Under the pieces are notes generated by a model. The model made no database searches, had not been told where the DNA came from, and saw only the letters and a list, made by a program, of their open reading frames with translations. This document shows, piece by piece, positions 28,977 to 47,322 of a DNA stretch of 64,000 nucleotides. Each line of letters begins with the position of its first letter. Within the stretch, counting starts at the first letter, position 1. Position numbers and translations under genes: made by a program. Source of the stretch: Sinorhizobium sp. 6-70 (GTDB lineage: Bacteria; Pseudomonadota; Alphaproteobacteria; Rhizobiales; Rhizobiaceae); contig NZ_JASKLS010000008.1 of the NCBI RefSeq assembly GCF_030124375.1, positions 1 through 64,000 of the forward strand, written 5' to 3'.

Positions 28977-29447
28977 TTACCAACGGTAGTGCGAGAACGC
29001 ACGGTTGGCATCAGCCATCTTGTGGGTGTCTTCGCGCTTCTTCACGGCGCTGCCACGGTTGTTCGCTGCGTCCATGAGTTCGCCGCAGAGGCGATCGACC
29101 ATGGTCGTTTCGTTGCGCTTGCGTGCGGCCGCAATCAGCCAACGAATGGCGAGGGCCTGGCGACGCTCCGGACGGACATCGACCGGAACCTGATAGGTAG
29201 CACCACCGACGCGGCGCGAACGCACTTCAACGTGCGGAGCAATGTTGTCGAGCGCGGAATGGAACACGGCGATCGGCTCCTGCTTCAGCTTCGACTGGAC
29301 CGCATCGAAAGCACCATAGACAATGCTTTCAGCAACGGACTTCTTGCCGTGCAGCATGATTGCGTTCATGAACTTCGTGACAACCAGATCACCGAACTTC
29401 GGATCCGGGTTGATCTCACGCTTTTCTGCTCTGTGACGTCGGGACAT
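28977..29447 (-). CDS. rpsG: 30S ribosomal protein S7
   Basis: A 156-aa S7 starting MSRRHRAEKREINPDPKFGD, with VEVRSRRVGGATYQVPVDVRPERRQALAIRWL. It starts assembly of the 3' domain of 16S rRNA and lies at the mRNA exit. It is between rpsL and fusA. Confidence 0.98.
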   Translation of the reverse strand: MSRRHRAEKREINPDPKFGDLVVTKFMNAIMLHGKKSVAESIVYGAFDAVQSKLKQEPIAVFHSALDNIAPHVEVRSRRVGGATYQVPVDVRPERRQALAIRWLIAAARKRNETTMVDRLCGELMDAANNRGSAVKKREDTHKMADANRAFSHYRW

Positions 29448-29504
29448 ACTTCTCGTCTCTCAACTTTTAAAAACTTGACCAGCGAAATGGCGCCGGTTGC
29501 GATG

Positions 29505-29876
29505 TTATTTCGGACGCTTCGCGCCGTACTTGGAGCGGCGCTGCTTGCGGTTCTTCACACCCTGCGTATCGAGAACGCCACGGATGATGTGGTAACGAAC
29601 ACCCGGAAGGTCCTTTACGCGGCCGCCGCGGATCATGACCACGGAGTGCTCTTGCAGGTTGTGACCTTCGCCCGGAATGTAGCCGATAACCTCGAAGCCG
29701 TTCGTCAGGCGGATCTTTGCAACCTTACGCAGAGCCGAGTTCGGTTTCTTCGGGGTCGTCGTGTAGACGCGGGTGCAAACGCCGCGCTTCTGCGGGTTTT
29801 CCTGCAGAGCAGGAACCTTGTTGCGCTTTACCTGTGCCTGACGCGGCTTGCGGATCAGCTGGTTTACGGTAGGCAT
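29505..29876 (-). CDS. rpsL: 30S ribosomal protein S12
   Basis: A 123-aa S12 starting [20 protein letters not shown]. The decoding-loop residues appear as [21 protein letters not shown] and [26 protein letters not shown]. Lys residues at the positions linked to streptomycin resistance look wild type (PKKPNSA), so a sensitive form is expected. First gene of the str operon. An ATG at 29906 in the same frame adds 10 residues not found in S12. Confidence 0.97.
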
Positions 29877-30450
29877 GTAACCATCCCTTGCAAAATCTTG
29901 TCTCATTACCCTTTCGGGCGGATCGTTGCCGTCGCCGGCGGTCCCGAACGCCTATGAAATGCGCAAAACGAGGGCCGATCCGCCTTTTCGCAGATGGCCC
30001 CACCAAAAGCAGAGGACGCACTATTTCGCGCGTCTTGCGTGCAGCATTTTTGTCTTCAGCGTGCGTTTCGAACCTTGTTTGAGGCGAACTCCAGAACGCG
30101 ACGTTCCGAACCAGCCAGCCTCACATGGGCTCCGATGCGGCGGGGTGTACTGATTTCGGGGCCATCCGTCAAGGGCAATTAAGAAATATTCTGGCCTGCA
30201 CAGCCCTGCCATGCCTGGAAAACAAGGCTTTGGCAGCAGCTCGGTCCGGAGGCGATCGCAAACATGGCGCCTTAACGCAGGTATTGTCCTTCGCAATTAA
30301 GGAATCAGCAACTTCTTTCTGAACGTTTTCCACGATCACGGGCCGGCGAAGCCAGTCGGCTGATTCTCTCTTCGCTTTCCTAATTTTCCTATTTCTTTCG
30401 CGCGCAGTCGAAAAGCACGCTAAGATCGTCGAAACTCGAAAGGACATATC
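29877..30450. other. Divergent intergenic region upstream of rpsL and the small DUF gene
   Basis: A 574-bp region with no convincing gene on either strand; short open frames in it have no family resemblance. It must hold the str-operon promoter and leader and the promoter of the small gene at 30451. A candidate minus-strand promoter is listed separately. Confidence 0.6.
30144..30172 (-). promoter_or_regulatory. Candidate sigma-70 promoter for the str operon
   Basis: On the minus strand, TTGACG (30172-30167) is followed after exactly 17 bases by TACACC (30149-30144). The -35 matches the rhizobial consensus CTTGAC (it reads CTTGACG); the -10 is weaker. It would leave a leader of about 260 bases before rpsL. 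Pattern reading only. Confidence 0.4.
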
Positions 30451-30747
30451 ATGCCCGTTACGCCGGACAACGACAACATGCCAGACGAACCGCTGGTTTT
30501 CATCATCATTGGCAAGGCCTACGAAGCCGACGGCGACGACGAGGGTATCGACATCCATGTGATGCTCAGGGCGCCCGACGACGACACCGCCGTGCGCGAG
30601 GCGCTCAACGCCTTGGCCGAAGAAGGCTTCCTTCAGGCAGATCTCGACCAGATCGGAACCTTGACGGATATCCCGGACGAAGAGCCGCACGCCTCTGCCT
30701 ACCAGGGCGCGCTCGAGGGCGAGGTAGCGATCATCCGCTTCGCCTAA
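30451..30747 (+). CDS. Small acidic conserved hypothetical protein
   Basis: A 98-aa, strongly acidic protein with no signal peptide or membrane segment. It has a mixed beta-alpha pattern: LVFIIIGKAYEADGDDEGID, IHVMLRAPDDDTAVREALNALAEEGF, QADLDQIGTL, ending ALEGEVAIIRFA. I do not recognise the family. AAAGGA lies upstream of the ATG and a strong terminator lies 40 bases after the stop, so it is probably a single-gene transcript between the two ribosomal superclusters. Confidence 0.7.
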   Translation: MPVTPDNDNMPDEPLVFIIIGKAYEADGDDEGIDIHVMLRAPDDDTAVREALNALAEEGFLQADLDQIGTLTDIPDEEPHASAYQGALEGEVAIIRFA

Positions 30748-30785
30748 CCGAGCGGCGCGCGATCTGAACGCGCTGCCAGAAACAA

Positions 30786-30820
30786 GAAGCCGCCCCGATC
30801 GCTCAGGGCGGCTTCTTTGT
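30786..30820 (+). terminator. Terminator after the small acidic protein gene
   Basis: Perfect 10-bp stem GAAGCCGCCC/GGGCGGCTTC (30786-30795, 30806-30815) with a 10-base loop, then TTTGTTTTT on the plus strand. It also lies 40 bases downstream of the rpoC stop on the other strand and could serve both. Confidence 0.85.
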
Positions 30821-30860
30821 TTTTGAAAGGACGGGCGCTGGTGGCGCCCTCCCCCTGCGG

Positions 30861-35066
<4,206 letters not shown>

Positions 35067-35214
35067 GCCTGTCTCCTTTGCGGGCATTACGCCCTGAGCT
35101 TGGCGGGGGTGCCGGCAAATCCCGGGCGCCGGCCCCTGCCCTATAAACAGCTAAAACCGCATCGGGTGCGGCCCTGTTCCTGCCACGGACAATAAACTGC
35201 CCAGCGGCGGAAAC

Positions 35215-35240
35215 GGTGCGTGCCTGACGCGGCACGCACC
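35215..35240 (-). terminator. Hairpin between rpoB and rpoC
   Basis: Perfect 10-bp stem GGTGCGTGCC/GGCACGCACC with a 6-base loop, starting 10 bases after the rpoB stop. It has no T-run on the minus strand, so it is more likely an RNA-stability or processing structure than a terminator. Confidence 0.5.
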
Positions 35241-35250
35241 TGATGTCGTC

Positions 35251-39393
<4,143 letters not shown>

Positions 39394-39557
39394 CGTCGCT
39401 CCTTGTCAATCTTGCATCCGGGCCTGCAACGGACGGGAACCGATGGCCAGTCGACCCCGTCAATCAATGAGTTGTTCAATCTCGTCCAACTTCCGGAAAA
39501 CGCGCAGCGCGGATTGCTGTGCTGCCTTCCGTTCGAGACCATCCTCTTGAAGAACCC

Positions 39558-39595
39558 ATTACCCAAAAGCCGTTTTCGACAGGCTTTTGGGTAAT
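39558..39595 (-). terminator. Attenuator or RNase III-type hairpin between rplL and rpoB
   Basis: Perfect 14-bp stem ATTACCCAAAAGCC/GGCTTTTGGGTAAT with a 10-base loop, 64 bases after the rplL stop. A partial terminator plus RNase III site in this position sets the ratio of L7/L12 to RNA polymerase in E. coli. A like role here is inference from position. Confidence 0.65.
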
Positions 39596-39658
39596 ATGTT
39601 CTAAAAACGGTCAAAGAGAGGCGGCCAGACGGCCACCCCTCCTTTGCATTTCGTCGAA

Positions 39659-40042
<384 letters not shown>

Positions 40043-40100
40043 TTTACTTTTCCTTTTGTTCGGTTCGAACTGGTTTTAAATACAACAGCGAAATTCCGCC

Positions 40101-40619
40101 TCAGGCGGCTTCGTCCTTCTTGGCATAGGCCGAGAACACGCGGGCAAGCTGGCTTGCCGGTGCTGCGACAACCGTCGCGACGCGGGTTGCCGGGGCATTG
40201 AGAAGGCCCAGCAGCTTCGCGCGCAGCTCGTCCAGCGAAGGCAGGGTCGCAAGCGACTTGACTGCTTCGGGGTTGAGCGTGGTTGTCCCCATGGCGCCGC
40301 CGAGCACAACGAGCTTGTCGTTGGTCTTGGCGAAATCCACGACGACCTTCGGAGCCGTGATCGGGTCGGCGCTGTAAGCGATCAGCGTTTGGCCCTTGAA
40401 GAGATCGGTCATCCCTTCAGACTCCGTGCCCTGAAGAGCGATCTTGGCCAGGCGGTTTTTCGCGACTTTGACGGTGCCGCCAGCAGCGCGCATCTTCGAA
40501 CGGAAGTCGTTCATCTGCGCAACTGTGACACCAGCATAGTGGGCCACGACAACCGAACCGGAAGCCTTGAAGACTTCGTTCAGCTCCGTGACGAATTCGC
40601 GTTTTTCCGCTCTTTCCAC
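40101..40619 (-). CDS. rplJ: 50S ribosomal protein L10 (GTG start)
   Basis: A 172-aa L10 that reads MERAEKREFVTELNEVFKAS from a GTG at 40619, with GGAG 7 bases upstream. It contains VVAHYAGVTVAQMNDFRSKMR and LPSLDELRAKLLGLLNAP. L10 anchors the L7/L12 dimers and, in other bacteria, represses its own operon by binding the leader mRNA. The frame is open upstream to 40754, but those residues are not L10-like. Confidence 0.96.
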   Translation of the reverse strand: MERAEKREFVTELNEVFKASGSVVVAHYAGVTVAQMNDFRSKMRAAGGTVKVAKNRLAKIALQGTESEGMTDLFKGQTLIAYSADPITAPKVVVDFAKTNDKLVVLGGAMGTTTLNPEAVKSLATLPSLDELRAKLLGLLNAPATRVATVVAAPASQLARVFSAYAKKDEAA

Positions 40620-40946
40620 TGTCTGTCTCCAGTTGACAGGGTTGCTTGAAGCAGCCCTGCCGGGTTTGCCTTTGTCACCCGGGATCATGCTCGATCCCAA
40701 GCAACGCTTAAGGATCCTGTCCCTTGGCGTTCCCGGGAGAGCCGGGTCTGACACAAGGCAAGCGAGGTTCGAACCGAATTTCGACGCCAGAAGCGTTGTT
40801 CAAAATTCAGATCTTACCCGTCTCATGCGGGCAATGGTGATTAAGGTAAAACCACCCGCAATCTCGGACAGGAGTTCCGGACTAGGTCCGGAAATTTCCG
40901 GCCCGAAAGGCCGGAAATTCGGTTTCGGGCCGAAGCCCGGAAACTA
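40620..40946. other. rplA-rplJ spacer (promoter/leader region)
   Basis: A 327-bp region with no gene. By position it should hold the promoter of rplJL-rpoBC and the leader that L10 binds in other bacteria. I cannot draw a convincing L10-leader fold by eye. The rplA-proximal end contains the hairpin listed separately. Confidence 0.5.
40893..40919 (-). terminator. Hairpin after rplA
   Basis: Perfect 11-bp stem AATTTCCGGCC/GGCCGGAAATT with a 5-base loop, 28 bases after the rplA stop; a second hairpin (TTTCGGGC around CGAAG) lies between. There is no strong T-run, so partial termination of the rplKA transcript is the likely role. Confidence 0.6.
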
Positions 40947-41645
40947 TCAGGCGACGCTGAGGGTCGCGGGATCGATCTTGAGGCCCGGCCCCATGGTCGA
41001 GGAGATCGCTACGCGCTTGACGTAGTTACCCTTGGCACCGGTCGGCTTTGCCTTGATCACGGCATCGGCGAAGGCGCGGATGTTTTCTTCCAGCGCCTTG
41101 GCATCGAAGGATGCCTTGCCGACGCCGGCATGGACGATGCCAGCCTTTTCGACGCGGAACTCGACCGCACCACCCTTGGAGGCCTTGACGGCAGCCGCAA
41201 CATCCATGGTGACTGTGCCAACCTTCGGGTTCGGCATCATGCCGCGCGGGCCGAGAACCTTACCGAGACGACCGACGAGCGGCATCATGTCCGGCGTGGC
41301 GATGCAGCGATCGAAATCGATCTTGCCGCCCTGGACGATCTCAACGAGGTCTTCGGCGCCGATAACGTCGGCACCGGCAGCCTTGGCCTCGTCAGCCTTG
41401 GCGCCGCGCGCGAAAACGGCGACGCGAACCGAACGACCGGTGCCGTTCGGCAGGTTGACAACGCCGCGGACCATCTGGTCGGCGTGGCGCGGATCGACGC
41501 CAAGGTTCATGGCGACTTCGATGGTCTCATCGAACTTTGCCGTCGCACGTTCCTTGACCAGCGTTACGGCTTCAACGAGGCCGTAGATCTTCGCCGGATC
41601 GATGCCCTCGCGGGACTTCTGTACACGCTTTGCAATCTTCGTCAT
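40947..41645 (-). CDS. rplA: 50S ribosomal protein L1
   Basis: A 232-aa L1 with EVAMNLGVDPRHADQMVRGV, TPDMMPLVGRLGKVLGPRGMMPNPKVGTV and SSTMGPGLKIDPATL. It forms the L1 stalk that moves E-site tRNA. It lies 4 bases after rplK, so the two are translationally linked. Confidence 0.97.
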   Translation of the reverse strand: MTKIAKRVQKSREGIDPAKIYGLVEAVTLVKERATAKFDETIEVAMNLGVDPRHADQMVRGVVNLPNGTGRSVRVAVFARGAKADEAKAAGADVIGAEDLVEIVQGGKIDFDRCIATPDMMPLVGRLGKVLGPRGMMPNPKVGTVTMDVAAAVKASKGGAVEFRVEKAGIVHAGVGKASFDAKALEENIRAFADAVIKAKPTGAKGNYVKRVAISSTMGPGLKIDPATLSVA

Positions 41646-41649
41646 GGTT

Positions 41650-42078
41650 TTAGCCCGTCACTTCCAGGCCCATGGAGCGGGCAGAGCCCTCGACCATTGC
41701 CATTGCGCCTTCAACATCGGCCGCGTTGAGGTCTTTCATCTTGGCCTCTGCGATCGTGCGGATCTGAGCCTTGGAGATCGAGCCGGCCTTGGCCTTGCCC
41801 GGGGTCTTCGAGCCCGACTGGATCTTTGCTTCGCGCTTCAGGAAGTAGCTGACCGGCGGCTGCTTCATGATGAAGGTGAAGGACTTGTCCTGGTAATAGG
41901 TAATGACGACCGGAATCGGCATACCCTTTTCCATTTCCTGCGTGGCGGCATTGAACGCCTTGCAGAATTCCATGATGTTAATGCCACGCTGACCAAGCGC
42001 AGGACCGATCGGCGGCGACGGATTTGCCGAGCCGGCCTTCACCTGCAGCTTGAGCTGGCCTGCAACTTTCTTAGCCAT
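41650..42078 (-). CDS. rplK: 50S ribosomal protein L11
   Basis: A 142-aa L11 with the proline-rich N-terminal switch (GSANPSPPIGPALGQRGINIMEFCK) and the rRNA-binding C-terminal domain (AQIRTIAEAKMKDLNA). It lies in the GTPase centre. The 214-bp spacer to nusG contains a GCCGGCC/GGCCGGC hairpin at 42152-42169. Confidence 0.97.
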   Translation of the reverse strand: MAKKVAGQLKLQVKAGSANPSPPIGPALGQRGINIMEFCKAFNAATQEMEKGMPIPVVITYYQDKSFTFIMKQPPVSYFLKREAKIQSGSKTPGKAKAGSISKAQIRTIAEAKMKDLNAADVEGAMAMVEGSARSMGLEVTG

Positions 42079-42292
42079 TTCTCTCTGCCTCTGAATGCCC
42101 CTTCACGATCAAGCCGGAAGAGGAACTGTTGAGCCGGTTACCCGGCTGTTTGCCGGCCCTTCGGCCGGCGGCTGCGGTTGCGTGGTGCGGATAAACCGAC
42201 CCGGCTAAGACCGGACACCTCCCACGCGCATGCGGATCACTCCGCCGGAACAGGCCAATCGACCCGTTCCATCCTTTTAAAACCTGCGTTTT

Positions 42293-42823
42293 TCAGACCT
42301 TTTCGACCTGGCCATATTCCAGCTCGACAGGGGTCGCGCGACCAAAGATCGAAACCTCGACCTTCAAACGCGACCGCTCTTCATCAACATCCTGAACGAT
42401 GCCGTTGAAGGAAGCGAACGGACCATCCGATACCCGGACCTGTTCGCCGATCTCGAACGAAATCGACGGCTTCGGACGATCAACGCCTTCCTGGACCTGA
42501 CCAAGAATCCGCTCGGCCTCATGATCCGGAATCGGAACGGGCTTGCTGTCGGTCCCGAGGAACCCGGTGACCTTCGGCGTATTCTTGATGAGGTGATAGG
42601 CCTCATCGGTCAGATTGGCGCGAACAAGCACGTAACCCGGAAAGAACTTGCGCTCCGAGTCGACCTTGCGGCCGCGGCGAATCTCGACGACCTTTTCGGT
42701 CGGAACGAGAATCTTCTCGAAAAGGTGATCCAGACCCTTCTGCTTGGCCTTCTCCTCGATCGACTCGGCGACCTTCTTTTCGAAATTCGAATAGGCGTGA
42801 ACGATATACCAGCGCGCAGCCAT
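42293..42823 (-). CDS. nusG: Transcription termination/antitermination factor NusG
   Basis: A 176-aa NusG. The NGN domain (ARWYIVHAYSNFEKKVAESI, FFPGYVLVRANLTDEAYHLIKNTPKVTGFLG) is followed by a KOW domain (GEQVRVSDGPFASFNGIVQDVD). It binds RNA polymerase, Rho and S10. I used the ATG at 42823; nine extra in-frame residues upstream are not conserved. It lies 16 bases after secE. Confidence 0.97.
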   Translation of the reverse strand: MAARWYIVHAYSNFEKKVAESIEEKAKQKGLDHLFEKILVPTEKVVEIRRGRKVDSERKFFPGYVLVRANLTDEAYHLIKNTPKVTGFLGTDSKPVPIPDHEAERILGQVQEGVDRPKPSISFEIGEQVRVSDGPFASFNGIVQDVDEERSRLKVEVSIFGRATPVELEYGQVEKV

Positions 42824-42839
42824 GCTACTCTCCACCCAA

Positions 42840-43040
42840 TCAAGCGCCAACGTTGAGGACGAGGCTCATCAGCCAGCCCATCAACTGGTCCGCACCAAAG
42901 AAAAAGGCGGCGGCAAAAGAGACCATGACGAAGACCATCAGCGTCGAGATCATCGTCTCGCGCCGTGAAGGCCAAGTCACTTTTGACGTTTCAGAGCGAA
43001 CCTGCTGCAGAAACGTGAACGGATTCGTTTTGGATGCCAT
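42840..43040 (-). CDS. secE: Protein translocase subunit SecE
   Basis: A 66-aa single-span SecE. The amphipathic helix (NPFTFLQQVRSETSKVTWPSRRETM) is followed by one transmembrane helix (TLMVFVMVSFAAAFFFGADQLMGWLM). This is the short form usual outside the enterobacteria. It holds the SecY halves together. It sits between tRNA-Trp and nusG, its standard place. Confidence 0.96.
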   Translation of the reverse strand: MASKTNPFTFLQQVRSETSKVTWPSRRETMISTLMVFVMVSFAAAFFFGADQLMGWLMSLVLNVGA

Positions 43041-43239
43041 AAAATGCTCACGCCATTACGGCGCGTAAAGCCGATGATTCAGCCCCACGCACCGCGTGTC
43101 TGTTTGGACCCTACATAAAGACCGATTCCGAAAACCACAAGAGCCAATCAGTCTTTTTTGTGAATATAAAAAGACGGCCGCGCCGCCCTACTCTTTTCAT
43201 TCTGGCCGAATTCCGACGATGAGGCAAGAATGACGAAAC

Positions 43240-43315
<76 letters not shown>

Positions 43316-43484
43316 AAACCGAGACGCCGACCGGCCAAAAGGCCCGCGCGCGTCTCAAGTCTGCGGCTTCTTATTCAGTTTGCCGGACGCTTTCAAGCGC
43401 ATTTGCGACAAAAGGGAAAAAAGTTCCAAGAAAATTTCGCAGACCGCCTGGGACATTGTCGACGCCGCAGACGGTCACGACGCT

Positions 43485-44378
43485 TCAGTTCTCCACCTCT
43501 ACGTATTTTCGCCAGTCATGTTCCTCCTTGAACCCGAGGACCTCGCGAATCTTCCTGTTCGAGAGAAGGCCTTCGAACTCACCGATCTCTCTTTTGAAGG
43601 GAACATTCGGATAAAACCGCTTGGCGAGTTCACGGGAAGGCGTATCGGCTGAGACGGTGTCGTTCGCAGCGTTGAATATCGCAAAGCCGAGGCCGTCCTT
43701 CTCTACACAGAGCTTGACGATCTGGCCGAGGTCACGTGCGTCGATATAGCTCCAGGCAATCCTTTTCCGGATTTCAGGATTGGCGAAGTAGTGCGGGAAG
43801 TTCGCATATTCATGCGGCTCGATCACATTGCCAATACGCAACGCGTAGATGTCGAACCCCGAGCGCTCCGCAAAGGCGCGAGCCGTCTTCTCGTTCACCA
43901 CCTTGGAAAGACCGTAGGAGTCCATCGGGTTGACGTCGTAGTCCTCCTCGAGCGGGAAATGGTGGAAATCGCGATGGCCCTCCGCAAAGCAGACGCCATA
44001 AGTCGTCTCGCTCGAGGCAACGATGATCTTGCGGATACCGAGTTTCACCGCCGCTTCGATCACGTTGTAGGTGCCCATAACGTTGACCCGGAAAGTCTCA
44101 TTGTCCGGCTTGATGAGGATGCGCGGAATGGCGGCAAAGTGCACGACCGCATCGAAGGGTCGCGGCCCTTGATCGAGATCGGGAAAGTCCCGATGCATGG
44201 AGAGCGCATTGAACATCTGGCCGCTGTCGGTGATGTCGGCGACCAGGTTGGTGACACCGGGGCTGTCGAGCGGAACAAGGTCGACATTGTGCACCTCGTA
44301 ACCCGCATCAACCAGATAAGGCACGGCATGCCGTCCGGCCTTGCCTGCGCCGCCGGTAAAGAGAATCCGCTTCTTCAT
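43485..44378 (-). CDS. NAD(P)-dependent epimerase/dehydratase (extended SDR family)
   Basis: A 297-aa extended short-chain dehydrogenase. The Rossmann motif is TGGAGKAGRHAV at residues 8-19, the active-site Tyr-Lys is in DSYGLSKVVNEK, and VHFAAIPR and VASSETTYGV are typical. The substrate is probably a nucleotide sugar or related sugar, but the specific reaction cannot be assigned. ATG 44378 has GGAGGAG upstream; longer in-frame sequence to 44471 is not conserved. It and the next gene interrupt the classical tuf-secE order. Confidence 0.85.
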   Translation of the reverse strand: MKKRILFTGGAGKAGRHAVPYLVDAGYEVHNVDLVPLDSPGVTNLVADITDSGQMFNALSMHRDFPDLDQGPRPFDAVVHFAAIPRILIKPDNETFRVNVMGTYNVIEAAVKLGIRKIIVASSETTYGVCFAEGHRDFHHFPLEEDYDVNPMDSYGLSKVVNEKTARAFAERSGFDIYALRIGNVIEPHEYANFPHYFANPEIRKRIAWSYIDARDLGQIVKLCVEKDGLGFAIFNAANDTVSADTPSRELAKRFYPNVPFKREIGEFEGLLSNRKIREVLGFKEEHDWRKYVEVEN

Positions 44379-44491
44379 AACTCCTCCCCGCAAAAAAATA
44401 ATAGTTAGGCGCTTTGTGCCTTTGCACAAGATGGTCCACGTTGCGCAATACCCCGACACCAAGCACCACACTGTGGCCGGCGTTCGTTACC

Positions 44492-45154
44492 TCACCATCT
44501 CAGGCTATAGCGAATGTCGAACACACTGCGTGGCGCCAGCAGCGGATCGACGACAGCTGCGCCGAGCTGCAGATTGCCGAACTTCTGTTCGAAGCCGATG
44601 CGGCTCACGCTGTTGACACCGTCGGTGGAAAGCTCACCCTGCGCGACAACTGACGTCCGGGTCGCCGGAGACGCCAGCTTGGCCGTTTGCGTCAACCGCG
44701 GCTTGGCGCAACTGTTCTCATAGGTATTGCACTGAAGGGCAATGCTGCGGTGGACCTCGGCATCGACGGTCGGCGTAACCATCCATGTGCGCGCGGTGGC
44801 GGCGCCTACATTGCCGGCGCCACTCAAGGCGTTGAAGTCCAGGCTGAGTTGCGAGGAGCGGGTAGCCGCGCGCCCGGTCCTGCGCGAAAGCGCACCCCAG
44901 AGCCGCACCGGCGCGGCCGGCGGAGTGATCTTCCCCGACTGCGCCGCCCCCATCGAGAACTCGGCCCCTGCAGTCGTATCCCAGCGCCAGGGGAAACGCA
45001 CGCCGAGCCGCAGCCTGTAGGCATTGATCCCAGTCTTTGCGGGCGCCCAGATAAGCGGGGCATCATCGGCAGCTGACGCTGTTCGCGGAGAAGGCCCGAC
45101 ACAAACAAACGCGATGCCGACCGCAGCGAGGCGCGTAGCAATACGTCTTTTCAT
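44492..45154 (-). CDS. Secreted protein of unknown function
   Basis: A 220-aa protein with a clear Sec signal peptide (MKRRIATRLAAVGIAFVCVG, cut probable after TASA near residue 28). The mature part alternates hydrophobic and polar residues (YRLRLGVRFPWRWDTTAGAEFSM, SSQLSLDFNALSG), which suggests beta strands and possibly an outer-membrane barrel. The ending FDIRYSLRW, with a terminal aromatic residue, fits that reading. I do not recognise a family. Same strand as the epimerase gene, 113 bases upstream of it. Confidence 0.65.
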   Translation of the reverse strand: MKRRIATRLAAVGIAFVCVGPSPRTASAADDAPLIWAPAKTGINAYRLRLGVRFPWRWDTTAGAEFSMGAAQSGKITPPAAPVRLWGALSRRTGRAATRSSQLSLDFNALSGAGNVGAATARTWMVTPTVDAEVHRSIALQCNTYENSCAKPRLTQTAKLASPATRTSVVAQGELSTDGVNSVSRIGFEQKFGNLQLGAAVVDPLLAPRSVFDIRYSLRW

Positions 45155-45325
45155 TGGAATTCCGATCCTCGGTCACAACCGTTGCCATTCCGGCAAAATC
45201 GTCAGGTTCGGAAGATAATGCAGATCTGTGACGACCTTATGCTCATCGGCGACCGCGCGCATTGGATCCCGCGAGCCCTGTTGCATACATCGGCTCCGAA
45301 GCAGATGCGTTGATCACCCAAAGCA

Positions 45326-45357
45326 GAGAGCCCCCGCAGTTGCCTGCGGGGGCTCTC
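45326..45357 (-). terminator. Hairpin downstream of the second tuf gene
   Basis: Perfect 14-bp stem GAGAGCCCCCGCAG/CTGCGGGGGCTCTC with a 4-base loop. It is far (130 bases) from the tuf stop but only 20 bases from the partial tuf tail at 45377-45411, suggesting it was the original tuf terminator. Confidence 0.75.
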
Positions 45358-45376
45358 GAAATCCGGACTAGCCGGG

Positions 45377-45411
45377 ATTACTTGATGATCGAAGCGACGA
45401 CGCCGGCGCCG
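45377..45411 (-). repeat. Remnant copy of the tuf 3' end
   Basis: 35 bases here match 45487-45521, the last codons and stop of tuf copy 2, with two mismatches. Between the two copies lie 75 bases (45412-45486) with an inverted repeat GTGCAAAT/ATTTGCAC and a second GCTGCCG/CGGCAGC. The tail plus terminator therefore look displaced from the working gene by an insertion or by a gene-conversion tract that stopped short. Confidence 0.8.
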
Positions 45412-45487
45412 CGTGCAAATCGCGCTTGCGCGCCATTTGCACCTTCCCTGCTGCCGTCGGCAGCTGACAGCATCGTCTTTGCGATCA

Positions 45488-46663
<1,176 letters not shown>

Positions 46664-46926
46664 GGGTACGTTTCCTGTGGTCAAATAAGATGGATCAGCC
46701 GGCCGGGCCGGTTTGTCGAGCCGTTTAAGGGTTTCGCGGGATTTGCGCAAGACTTAATTGTGTGCGCCGGGATGGTGCTGCACAGCCGTTCGGCGCCTCG
46801 GGATCGAACGACGCGCCGGATGTCAGCGCGGCGGCCCTTTAGACGCGCGAACACAAGCACAATCATCGACATGTGACGCTTACTTGAAGTGCTGCCTGAG
46901 CTGTCTTGGCGATGCTGGAATAAAGC

Positions 46927-47000
46927 TGGAGCGGGTAGCGGGAATCGAACCCGCGTATTCAGCTTGGAAGGCTGCTGCTCTACCATTGAGCTATACCCGC
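46927..47000 (-). tRNA. tRNA-Gly(TCC)
   Basis: A 74-nt cloverleaf. The acceptor stem is GCGGGTA/TACCCGC, the D-arm is TAGCTCAATGGTAGAGC, the anticodon loop CTTCCAA carries TCC, and the 3' CCA is encoded. It lies 23 bases from tRNA-Tyr and upstream of tuf, the same arrangement as tyrU-glyT-tufB in enterobacteria. Confidence 0.97.
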
Positions 47001-47023
47001 GGGCCTTCGATCCAGAAGCAGAA

Positions 47024-47108
47024 TGGTGGAGGGAGTTGGATTTGAACCAACGTAGGCTGAGCCAACGGATTTACAGTCCGTCCCCTTTAACCACTCGGGC
47101 ATCCCTCC
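47024..47108 (-). tRNA. tRNA-Tyr(GTA)
   Basis: An 85-nt class II tRNA with a long variable arm. The acceptor stem is GGAGGGA/TCCCTCC, the D-arm is GCCCGAGTGGTTAAAGGG, the anticodon loop is CTGTAAA with GTA, and the 3' CCA is encoded. It is first in the tRNA-Tyr/tRNA-Gly/tuf unit. Confidence 0.97.
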
Positions 47109-47322
47109 ATTATTCTGTCGGGATCAATCGACCAAGCATTTGAGATCGTAAAGGAAGCGGCGACGTTTGCTGCCGCCTCGCGATCTGCGCCGGGTATATG
47201 ACCGCCCTCCTCCGTCCTGTCAACACGGCGAAACGCAAAATTTCAGAATTTCTCCACAGCGGTGCAGGCGAAGATTGCCGAAAGCGTTTCCAACGGCGAT
47301 CGAACGTCACTATAAGACGCAC

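Noticed and set aside
40620..40946. An L10-binding leader RNA before rplJ
   Set aside because: Expected by position, but I could not draw the conserved kink-turn fold by eye, so it is not listed as an RNA feature. A covariance-model scan would settle it.
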